Shown: piece after piece, positions 55,227 through 64,000 of the stretch | Numbering within the stretch: the stretch's first letter is position 1 | How the letters are laid out: each line of letters starts with the position of its first letter | NCBI GenBank assembly: GCA_958299035.1 | Contig: CATQJL010000316.1 | Location: forward strand, 21,119,676 to 21,183,675 | Reading direction: 5' to 3' | Length of the DNA: 64,000 nucleotides | DNA from: Cylicocyclus nassatus | Lineage: Eukaryota > Nematoda > Chromadorea > Rhabditida > Strongylidae | Position numbers and translations under genes: made by a program | The notes under the pieces: generated by a model | The model's input: the letters and a program-made list of their open reading frames with translations, nothing else | What the model was told of the DNA's origin: nothing | Database searches by the model: none

Positions 55227-55695
55227 CGAAAAAAATTGTTTCAATTGCAGGTTGGACACGCATTCAGAGAAAACTTTTGGTGTGTCCGAAATTTTAGCTT
55301 GAATTTTTAAAAAGATTTCAAAGAGGGATGCTCAACTTACTGAACACAAAAACCGTTAAATTCGATTGACCCCCTTCTTGGAAAAACCCATACCGTAAAC
55401 CTACCGTAGCCTTACAAGAAGGCCTCACCACGCAAATTTAGTTTTATTTTCATACACAGCATGTCGAATCCCCCTATGTCAAATTCCAGCCACATCTGTG
55501 ATAATCCAAAAAATTTTCGATTTTACCGTTTATCTGCCGTAACCCTCATCACGAGGTCATAATTCAGCGAATGCTAGCTTGCTAGCTGCACTTGTAGCTT
55601 CAGTCAAAGCTTACATGTTGGAAAAAAAATTCAAAAAGAAAGTTTCCAAGCTTAGTCAACAGCCAAATAGATGCATCTCACCCTTAGGCCCCCGA
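55227..55695. other. Intergenic, nothing recognised
   Basis: No domain or repeat was identified, apart from a short GCTAGCTTGCTAGCTGC patch near 55572. Confidence 0.35.
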
Positions 55696-55881
55696 CAGAG
55701 TTCATGCGATTTGTTCGTCGCGATTCAATCGCCGCGATTTTCATTCATTTTTCATTTTACATTCAGAAATCTCGGGATGGAAAAATATCACAACCGAAAT
55801 GCAAGCTGATCGGCATGCAATGAACTCGAAACAGTTGTCTTGTCGCGATCGAATCGCAACGATCAAATCGCGTGAACTCTG
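55696..55881. mobile_element. 186-bp foldback MITE, CAGAGTTCATGCGATTTG ends
   Basis: CAGAGTTCATGCGATTTG / CAAATCGCGTGAACTCTG and the TCGCGATTCAATCG / CGATCGAATCGC blocks are inverted. The inner CCGAAATGCAAGCTGATCGG and AACAGTTGTCTTG match 2060-2180 in complement, linking it to the element at 2012. Confidence 0.75.
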
Positions 55882-56323
55882 CGATTGAGTCGAATGGCAT
55901 TCAGTTAGTGAGTTGAATGTGAGGCAAATATGTATGTAACACGGTCATTTCTAGATGAAAGCAACAGGAGCAAACATCTGGTATTTTTTAGTGGTAAGAA
56001 ATTCAACCTGCTTCTTTCTTGCTTTATTCACCCAGAACCGTTTTAATTCTAGGCACTTATGGCCCTGTTCATCTGCGCTGGTGAGTTCTGTCATGATAAA
56101 TTTGCGAAAATATTTTCGCTCACAGGAGCTGAGAGAATGTCCAGCAGGAATAAACGACAAGCGGGTGATTTTGCTCGCGGAGCACTAAACTACCTTCTCC
56201 AATCTGCAAGTGGGTTTTTGTCTTCATGAGGTTGCAAAAATATTTTCGGTTAGGAAGCACTAAAAATAAAATGTGTGGTGCGTATGCACCTGCCTTCGGT
56301 GAGATTTTGTCCTAATGAGGTTG

Positions 56324-56560
56324 CTAAAATATTTCTGAAAGGTTACAGGAGCTTCTGCACAGCATCCCGGGAGAGCACCTGCAAGGAATAATCATCCAGC
56401 ATTTCGACGACGTAATTCCCTGGGGAATGCGCCTGCATGGAGTAATATAGCACCTCGACGTAATTCCCTGCGGATTGCACCATGGATTAATCGAGCACGT
56501 CGACGTAATTCCCTGCTCAGTGCTCCAAGTTTCCGCGAAAGCCCACGCTATACACGCCAT
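56324..56560 (-). CDS. Candidate Cys-rich repeat peptide, minus strand, unknown
   Basis: I do not recognise it. The frame contains three in-frame repeats: QGITSTCSINPWCNP, QGITSRCYITPCRRIP and QGITSSKCWMIIPCRCSP. The DNA repeats are 48 and 45 bp apart, multiples of three, so the reading frame is maintained although the bases have diverged. No signal peptide was seen at its start and no flanking exons were found. It may be part of a secreted repeat protein or a non-coding minisatellite open by chance. The plus strand also carries the repeat. Confidence 0.25.
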   Translation of the reverse strand: MACIAWAFAETWSTEQGITSTCSINPWCNPQGITSRCYITPCRRIPQGITSSKCWMIIPCRCSPGMLCRSSCNLSEIF

Positions 56561-57311
56561 CCAGCAGCCAAACGCAATGTAGCACGTACAGCCCGCCGAG
56601 GAAATAATCGAAATACTTACGCTTTAAATTAAGGAAGTTGAAAGTTGTTGCGTAGTCATGTTATTACAGCACCAGCATTTTCATCAAGTGCAGTTTCTTC
56701 GTTGCTGTGCATAAATCTTGGGGTGGCATTTTCTGATCCAAGACTCTGCGCAAGATATATAGATCATTTCAATTACTCATTACTGGTAGTTTGCAAAGTT
56801 GCATTACATAACTCTATGGTGAACAAGAATTGGAAGTTCGATTCAACGCGGAAGATAAATAACGACAGAGATAGATAAAACCTGAATAGAAAGTGTCCCA
56901 AAAACCAAAGTTTATGATCGTCAATAGCTTGCTGCTTTAGTGTTTTTCGCCGCTGTTAGGTTCCATTTCGTAAAGCCGACATCAGTTTACAATTATGTTT
57001 ACAGCATGGAGCTAAACACCGAGTGTACAATGTTCCTTGCTGTGGAAGCTTACAGTATGCTGTTGACTCACTCTATACTGTTAATCTGTTCTTGCTTTTC
57101 AGAATGTTAGCTTAAAGGCGGTCGAAAGCTTTAGAGCTGAAGACACGTTAAGGGTCAGAAGTGTGCGCATTTTATAAACGTTCTACTTTTATTTTCTTGC
57201 CTTTTTCCCAGTTCGCTCAGAGTCAGTAAGTAAATTGATAGGTTAGTTCCGACTTAGAGCACTACGGACTTATAGTTATTCACTCTACTTCCTTGAACTA
57301 TCTCTCCGAAA
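56561..57311. other. Intergenic, no gene recognised
   Basis: Short open frames only. GAAAGTGTCCCAAAAACCAA at about 56889 resembles the end of the 35967 MITE family but has no visible partner. Confidence 0.4.
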
Positions 57312-57558
57312 CAGGGCTCGGCACGAGGTGGCTAGATGAAAATGGAAAAAACGAAGTCCCTCTTGACTTTTGGGAATTTTTACGAAGTCCTCTTTGACCC
57401 TCAACCAAATTTCCTCTAAAAACCTGAAAAATTCCCCAAAATCCCCCAAAAAAACGAAACGTCGACTAAAAAAAAGGTCGCCGTAACGAAACCCCCTTTG
57501 CTTTTCGTCCCAAAAACGATATCCAGCTTGCTTGTAAGCCACCTCGTGCCGAGCCCTG
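57312..57558 (+). mobile_element. hAT-like MITE, CAGGGCTCGGCACGAG family, 247 bp
   Basis: Perfect inverted ends CAGGGCTCGGCACGAGGTGG / CCACCTCGTGCCGAGCCCTG and a perfect 8-bp duplication CTCCGAAA at 57304-57311 and 57559-57566. Nearly identical to 43065-43342 apart from an internal deletion of about 30 bp, so both are recent. Confidence 0.92.
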
Positions 57559-57806
57559 CTCCGAAAACGGTGCACACCCTTGCCACAATGATAAAAATAA
57601 TAAAAATGGACCTAAAAAAGGATCTCCTCGAAAACAAGATTGGTTATCGGTTACCGCTTTTACGTGAGGTTTTTCGCAGTCTCGTAAAAAAATTACCTAA
57701 GTACACGGCTCCGCTGGGTCCTTGTCAACGTAACATGTTACCATTCGACTTTTCATCCCACTTCTACGCATCACTTCCCTGTCCCTGTCCCATTCTATCT
57801 GCCGCT

Positions 57807-57817
57807 CCCCCCCCCCC
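57807..57817. repeat. Poly-C tract, 11 C
   Basis: An uninterrupted run of 11 C. The sequence some 55 bases downstream (GAGAATGGGTCGCGAAATTT) matches that after the tract at 38593. Confidence 0.95.
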
Positions 57818-59527
57818 GTCCATGATATGGTAACCGTACGCTCACTTACTTCCTTGCAGTGCTACCCCGAGAATGGGTCGCGAAATTTTTCAAAATTACT
57901 TAAATGCGTTATAAAAATGTGCAAGTGACTTGTTTTTAATTGTGAATAATTAAATTAATCCTTAAAAATTTTTTAGAAATTAGTCTTGTAAAACAAATCT
58001 CCCTGGGGGTGCGGCTGCCTCCCCGCCCCCCTTTTTCTGAAATTTCGGGGTTAGGGACCCAGAGAAACTTTGGCTCATAATTTATTGAAAATTCGCTGCA
58101 CTCCGGCGGAGTGCGTCAGAATGCGTGCCGTGCGCAGGGTGCAGCAGAGTGCATTGGAGTGCGCTTAGTGTGGAGGAGAGCAATGGAGTGCACCGCACAT
58201 CACTGGAGTACGCCGGAACCTGCGTCGAATTGTCATATCTCACTTTAAAATGGACGAATTCGAAACCGAAGGTACCTTTCATTTAGCTCGTTGAGACGCA
58301 TCTTCTGATGTGTAGAACTACTAAAAAGTTTATCTTGAAATCAGGAGAAGTCCGCAATCTGCTTCTATACGAGTCGCGGAGACGACCATACCCTTTTTTT
58401 CGCACAAGTAAAGTTCAAAGTTGCTTCTTCCTCATAGGGAAGATATTAGCCACATTTTTCGAAGATTGCACGACATAGCTGACATTCACGTGTCTGCATA
58501 AATCAATTGTCTCGTGCAAATAGCTAAGTTTTATTCTATAAATGCTTTTGCTATAGATGACAAGTAAATCTACGTCCTTTTTTCAAACTCCTATTTTCAA
58601 ACGGAATTTTTATCATCAGTGACAAGGTGCATATTCGCATAAAGCGCTTAAGTCCTTTTGTCCATTTATATTTCTTGTGCGAGGACGCGCGAATGGTAAG
58701 GGGAGTACGTTTTTCTTATATTGGAATGTGCAGGATTATCGATAAGGCTCTTCTGTAATGCAGTTAATGCGTAAATACCATGATAACTCTTGTTCCCTTC
58801 CCATTGATTTTTACTCCACAAAATCAAGAACAATTATGATTAAAAATGGCGTTTTCTTCTTCTTTTTCTGGACTGTCTGCCAACTTGATCGGATTAGGGA
58901 CAAAAACTTACTTAGTGATCTGCGTAATAAATGAACAAAAACAAACATGGACAAACATAGATAACCATACATAAACAGAATGTATGCAAACGCTCTGCTT
59001 CCTATATGAGGCTCCCTCTGTAGTCGCAGCAGTATCAGACAAATTCTAAAACAGCAAGAGCAGACATCGGCAAGTGCTTAGGCTCTTTACAGTAAGACGC
59101 AAAAATTACCGCTGAAAAGCTTGTTTGCGACTTTTAAGAATGATAACGTGACTGGCACTAAGTTGAGCTAGTCCTACATCTCAGTAAAATATCTTATCAA
59201 AATTTATCCAACAAAATCACTATCAGTCATAAAAGATATGGAAAGTGTTCCCAATGTATAAGTGTTACTAGTAGTAACACCTGCTTATAATAGTTCACAT
59301 GCATCAATCCCATTAAAGAATTTGCACCATGCTTGGGTGCGCCAACACAGCGCCCAGTAGGTTCCGCAACCCACGAGAACTGGGTAACTTGTTTTGTGAG
59401 CGAACAGCAGTATGCTCGCCTTTTGGGTGCCAACCCAATAGGTTCGTTCGTAAACAATGGTAGTGGCTGGGTTCCGGAATCCACTAGCTTCGTGAATACC
59501 GACCTCGTGGGTTAATTACAGTGTTAC
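57818..59527. other. Intergenic with a GGAGTGC-rich patch
   Basis: At 58085-58215 short GGAGTGC / GAGTGCR motifs recur about ten times at irregular spacing. Near 59310-59520 GGTTCCG-type motifs recur (CCCAGTAGGTTCCGCAACCC) and resemble text right of the next element at about 60010. No gene was recognised. Confidence 0.4.
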
Positions 59528-60004
59528 AATGTCCGGGCAAAAACTCGTTTTGAGATTTTGTGCTTAGCCAGGCCTATTCGCTGTGCTGAATCTGAAAATC
59601 CACAATGAAGAGAGCGAAAAGGGGCGAAGAAGGTCTTTAACGCAATAGGGAAACAGTAGGTGGGCGGGATCTTCCCCACCGTTAATTCACGCTCTCAGCT
59701 TGCGGACTCATCTTCTCGAATCTATTAGCCACCCGGACATCGCCACCTATCAAGCGCGAACGATTGACTTGAAACCGGAACCAGAAGATGGCTCCGGAAG
59801 CTGGGATAGTGAAACCGGAACCAGAAGATGGCTCCGGAAGTGAATTCACAGTGGGGAGGACCCTGCCCACATGCTCATTTTCTTCATGTGTTAGACCCCT
59901 TTTTCGCTGTATTCGCGCTCTCCAGTGTGGATTTTCGGTCAGCATAGAGAATAGGCCCGGATAAGCAAAAACCTCAAGATCGAATTTTTGCCCGGACACT
60001 GCTT
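59528..60004. mobile_element. TTAA-family element, AGTGTCCGGGCAAAAA ends
   Basis: AATGTCCGGGCAAAAACTCG at the left (border decayed) and CGAATTTTTGCCCGGACACT plus GCT before TTAA (60005-60008). It contains the nested foldback at 59661-59869. Confidence 0.7.
59661..59869. mobile_element. Nested foldback with TGGGCGGGATCTTCCCCACC ends and a 40-bp direct repeat
   Basis: TGGGCGGGATCTTCCCCACC and GTTAATTCAC are inverted at 59840-59869. Inside, GAAACCGGAACCAGAAGATG occurs at 59771 and 59811 (period 40). Confidence 0.7.
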
Positions 60005-60057
60005 TTAAGCACCCAATGAGTTCCGGAACCCACTGGGTTCCTTGATGAATGCCACAG

Positions 60058-60303
60058 GTTGCTTTTTGAGGCTAAATGGAGCCCTCAATTCAATGCCATC
60101 ACAGAATTTCTAAAATATTATTTTATCCTACTAACAGTTGATTTGAGACGACAACTGCAATTTCCTACAGCAATCATAAGGTTGCTTTTTGAGGCTAAAT
60201 GGAGCCCTCAATTCAATGCCATCACAGAATTTCTAAAATATTATTTTATCCTACTAACAGTTGATTTGAGATGACAACTGCAATTTACTACAGCAATCAT
60301 ACA
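60058..60303 (+). repeat. Tandem duplication, 2 x 123 bp
   Basis: GTTGCTTTTTGAGGCTAAAT starts at 60058 and 60181. The two copies differ at about two positions. The unit is 41 codons long and open in one frame (LLFEAKWSPQFNAITEF), but there is no other coding evidence. Confidence 0.95.
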
Positions 60304-60566
60304 GTAATGGGTGGTGGGTGATTCATATTACTGCATATCTAAGTTGAATGTATTGAGTAGTTATAGCTGACATATTCGAAAGCTCGATCACACCAGGTCG
60401 GATGGATGTGCAATACCTCCAAACGAATTTTTTCATCCACTCCATAACCCAAATCTACTCTTTATACTTCGCTTGTTGCTTTTACCAGTACTCAGCCTTC
60501 ATTGGAATAACATGATGTAGAACTATAGAGATGGTGAGATAATGTGAGTGAGAAAGAAAAAAGAAG

Positions 60567-60845
60567 TTGAAGAAGAGTACAGAAAGCGGCTACTATTCCA
60601 TAAAAGAAAAACTAAACATATATGACGCAAATGTTCCATATACTGTCAGTGACTGTCATTTATCGCTAATAGAAGAAATGCATTGCGCTGGAAAGACCCA
60701 GTCTACGCTTCTACACTTACCAAAAGATAAACCTTTCCTTAACACCTTAGTTTCATGCACAGATCAATCAACAAATGCTATCAGGCAAAATCTAGAAAAC
60801 TTTTCCATAATCTTTTCTTTTCTCCTTCAAAGATTTCTAGGAGTG
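60567..60845 (+). CDS. Candidate orphan exon, unknown protein, 93 codons
   Basis: I do not recognise a family. The frame reads KKSTESGYYSIKEKLNIYD, VPYTVSDCHLSLIEEMHCAG and DKPFLNTLVSCTDQSTNAIR before a hydrophobic end, with a balanced, protein-like composition. It precedes copy B of the segmental duplication and has no counterpart before copy A. No supporting acceptor or donor was established. Confidence 0.25.
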
Positions 60846-60857
60846 TGATGATGCCTT

Positions 60858-62040
60858 TTGAGCCGGTGGATAATTTAGAAGAACAATCACTATCACAAAA
60901 TAAACTGTTGAGCCAAATTTCATCCTTCTTCGCCGTAGCTAAAGCTTTTTTTGTGACGAATTACTTTCTTATTTCAAATGTTGCAATCATAGAGAAGAAC
61001 TGAGAATTAACGATTCTGTACTCATTTTTGCTCTTTATAGTAGAAAATCCCAGTCAGATGAAATGTAGTAGAGATATATGATCGTGCTTCCATATGAAAA
61101 AATTGATCATGCTGAATGTGAGTGCATTGCAGATTCCGACAAGAGTTAGCAGCTGTGCATAAAAAAGTCGGGCAGCACTGTACACCGTTTCCAGATGTTT
61201 TCCCCTATCCCGTTCAATCATTTACAAGCCAACTTTTGGAGAAAAAATTCGGAAAAACATAAAACCTTATCATGTTTGATCTTTACGAAGAAAATGCTCA
61301 AAAGTGCCCCCATATACTTTTGGCTTATATCTACTACAAATGGCGGCTGGAGAAAAAATTTTGGGAGAGGGTGGGGAATGAGACAAGGATTTACTGCTGC
61401 TTTTTTAGGCAGCATCTTTTAATCAGAGGTTTTATAACCTGAGAACATTTGATTTGAATCTTACTTTGAGAAAAACGGAGGCAGTCTCGCCCAGAAAAAT
61501 TCTCCTTACAAAGCTCTTATTTCGATATCTAGAAGTAATATCTTGTATAATTTAACACTTCATGTACATCACAACTGCAGCATCGGGAGGGCAACGGTAG
61601 TGGGAAGGAGGGAGGGGGGAAGGGGGATGGGCTCAATCTATACAATCGTAAGAGTGAAATGTCAATGGCCAACTTCGTATATACTAGCACTCTGATCAAT
61701 TTTGTATGAAGCAAATAGCATTTTCGCAATAATCAAGCTATATAAAGCGTAGAAAGAATATGAAATATAGTAGAACACGATAAATATGTAATAACTGACT
61801 ATTATTGAACAGTTTATCCTACCTAACAATTTACAGATTGCGTAGGACATAATATACAAACAGATTGAAGAGTTATCGGATTTGTCGTATACCAACTAGT
61901 AAATGTTGAAATTTATTCAAATAAATAATGCGCAGATCATACAAACATTAGAGTAAAGAGTTTTGATGAAGGAGTTGAAGTTATATTTCTAAGCTACGAT
62001 ATCAAAACGATGCACACTTTCTAACATTTCTAAAGCAAAT
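60858..62040 (+). repeat. Segmental duplication, copy B (without the late insertions)
   Basis: Counterpart of 35495-38470. The join GGCTTATATCTACTACAAAT at about 61321 represents the empty site of the two adjacent MITEs in copy A, and GCAAATAGCATTTTCGC at about 61710 the empty site of the 37755 element. The copies are diverged by many substitutions and small indels, so the duplication is old. Confidence 0.85.
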
Positions 62041-62071
62041 TGTTAGGTAGAGGGTGTTGGGTCACAACGTG

Positions 62072-62422
62072 GGGTCGCCAACATTGGCGATTGGCGATTG
62101 CCAGTCGTAGAGGTTCGCGATCGCCAGTTTCCGGCGACTGCACGTTTCATATGCATCGATTTGACGTGTCGTAACTTGTTTCTCATCATAAGTACAGTCC
62201 GTGTCAATCACGTGCTCCCTTTTCCGTAAATGCAGTGAGCGTCGCGCCACTTTCGCGCGCGTGTGACTCAAGCATTCAAGTGGGCCTTATCGATTGGAGG
62301 TCCGCATGCAGGACCCTTGCTTTGCGCGTGCGTAGTTCCCATGCGAAAGGGGGTACGTAATTGACATCGACTGTATGTACAGTCGCCGATATTAGCGATT
62401 GGCGATCGCCAATATCGGTGAC
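62072..62422. repeat. GTCGCC...TTGGCGATTGGCGAT inverted-repeat region
   Basis: GTCGCCAACATTGGCGATTG at the left and CGATCGCCAATATCGGTGAC at the right are inverted. The right part (62382-62422) is itself a near-perfect palindrome. GGCGAT motifs recur throughout. Probably a decayed foldback element. Confidence 0.55.
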
Positions 62423-64000
62423 AAAAATCGTCGCTTCACACGTATTTGATGCGTATCAATCGTCGCCATGCTATACTCCTCGAGGAGTAAAGCGCCTGCC
62501 TAAGAGATGCGCTGGTTATTAATACTCAACAGCAGTCGTTCCTCTTGTCGCCACCGGCGCATTTGCGCTCATTCAGATCATCTAAGGAGAAAGTTCTTTC
62601 TTAATTTCTTTCCATCAATGTTAAGCTCATACTTTTCTATCTTTTTCGAAAGGTTGTTACGAATGCTCTCTAGTTGAAATTTTAACAAAGTTTTTGGAAC
62701 CGAGGGGAAAAGAAAGATGATTTTACGGTCTGATGTGCTCTAAAATCGCCAACGGGGTACTGCTTTGCGTAGTGCGTCGAACTTCTCCGCGCTCGAAACC
62801 CTACTTAGACTTTTTTAACAGAAAAATAAAAAAAAGAGATGAACTTCCCAAAATGAGGCTCTACGAACATTCAAAAGCAGATTACGATGAATTTTGTTGA
62901 AATTTTTCACAAAACTAGCGAAATTACTTAAATATGAGGTTGTACTCTACAGAGCGTCAGGTTTTGCTTTCCCTAAAGGAATTGAACCCCTGAACGCTCG
63001 GTTTTCGGATGGAAAACCAGATTTTCGAGTATACACTCAAAAACAGAGTTTTAAATTTGCTTGAAATTTAGTCGGTAAAGTAAAATCGACTCCTCGATAT
63101 AAGCTCTATTCCGCAAGTCAAAATTTACCTCCTCTGAAAATTGGCTGATCAGTCCTTCGCGGGTAGGGGAACGAAAGCCGCCAGTTTGGGCCGCCTCCGC
63201 GGACTGCTGGTCCTGGAACGACATGCAACAACACTGCGAAAGGACCAGTTGGCCGCGAAAGGCGGCTCAAACTGGCGGCTTTCGTTCCCCTACCCATAAC
63301 TAAGCGATTGAGCAAACTTGGTTTCGAAGGGAGGCAAAATTGACGTTCTGCGGAGTATAGCATTATCTGTGAAAACTCATCTCTATTGTACAGATTTTAA
63401 AAAAGTATTATAAATCTGCCTTTAGGAGTAAAAGGGCCAGAAAAATTGATTTTTCTAGCAAAGAACCCCTTAGTTATTCGCTGGAAAATCTATTGTTTTA
63501 GCAAACTTGCTCACAGTCGAAATCAGGCTGTCTACGCGAAAGGTTGAACTCTATTCCTATTTGAAACCAACTTGTTTAAGCGATCAGATCTTCAAGAGAA
63601 AAGAGGATATGAATCTTCAAGAATAAATTCTACAGAATCTCATCTTATCTCATTTAAGACAAAATTGATCAAAGGCGTTGTTTTTGACGGGAAAACCTGG
63701 TTAATCAAGCAGATTCACTGGCACGTTCAATGAATTTTTCTGAAGCCTGGGAGGGGGGATAGAAAGTGAAAAAAATTTTAACACGAAGCTCCACTCGACA
63801 AAATATCGAATTCTAACTTCTGTCGAGACCAAAAGTGACTGAAGGTGGAGTTTTTCGCTAAAAAATCATGATTTTTTCGAAAACTAAAAATAAAATTTTC
63901 ATGAATCTTTTCGAAAATTCGGATAGGAAAGAGCATGAATCCATAATGAGCCTCTACCCCACTAAACATCGTTGCTGCCCATCAGGACAGAATCAATTGA
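62423..64000. other. Intergenic to the window end, with one GC-rich foldback
   Basis: Apart from the foldback at 63161-63295, no gene or shared repeat was recognised. Confidence 0.4.
63161..63295. mobile_element. 135-bp GC-rich foldback, GGGTAGGGGAACGAAAGCCG ends
   Basis: GGGTAGGGGAACGAAAGCCG then CCAGTTTGGGCCGCC is inverted at the right as GGCGGCTCAAACTGG then CGGCTTTCGTTCCCCTACCC. The arms are about 35 bp with few mismatches, around a GGACTGCTGGTCC centre. Confidence 0.8.

Noticed and set aside
43065..57558. CGGCACGAG taken as cDNA-library adapter contamination
   Set aside because: The motif is part of inverted ends with perfect 8-bp target duplications in several copies, so it is genuine genomic sequence.

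Overview
The window looks like nuclear DNA of a nematode. The main evidence is one complete minus-strand gene at 18.4-21.0 kb. It has 12 exons, mostly short introns (eight of eleven are 39-51 bp or 94 bp), TTTTCAG-type acceptors, and an acceptor directly before the start codon, as expected for spliced-leader trans-splicing. The gene encodes a secretory, membrane-anchored histidine acid phosphatase of about 462 residues. Everything else is AT-rich, gene-poor and crowded with transposon remnants. I cannot name the species.

Layout. 0-6 kb: a hAT-type non-autonomous element, two foldback or Harbinger-like elements, and a 3-kb inverted-repeat element flanked by TTAA. 6-14 kb: poly-G/C tracts, an ATCGAT-type tandem repeat, a mariner fragment, and a long field of degenerate minisatellite units and dispersed repeats with one small TTAA element. 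14-18 kb: mariner fossils and a small MITE. 18.4-21 kb: the acid phosphatase gene. 21.6-23.8 kb: a 5'-truncated LINE with one in-frame stop in the reverse transcriptase. 25.5-26.0 kb: a foldback element. 27.7-30.5 kb: a 2.8-kb Harbinger-like foldback with tRNA-like Pol III boxes in both arms. 35.5-38.5 kb: one copy of a segmental duplication (second copy at 60.9-62.0 kb) that carries nested later insertions. 39.6-44.0 kb: a series of MITEs. 44.9-47.2 kb: a 136-bp satellite array. 48-55 kb: a cluster of Harbinger-like, mariner-like and other foldback elements, including a 48-bp perfect palindrome. 55-64 kb: more MITEs, a 123-bp tandem duplication and two candidate orphan reading frames.

How the parts relate. 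The acid phosphatase is the only gene I can support strongly. The other recognisable content is several families of small DNA transposons, each defined by shared ends and target duplications visible here: hAT-like (CAGGGCTCGGCACGAG ends, 8-bp duplications), PIF/Harbinger-like (CAAGGG ends, TTA or TAA duplications), TTAA-flanked (AGGCAGYGTC ends) and Tc1/mariner-like (TTAGGTT ends, TA duplications). No intact transposase was recognised, so these copies probably depend on enzymes encoded elsewhere. The duplicated block gives empty-site evidence for several of these insertions.
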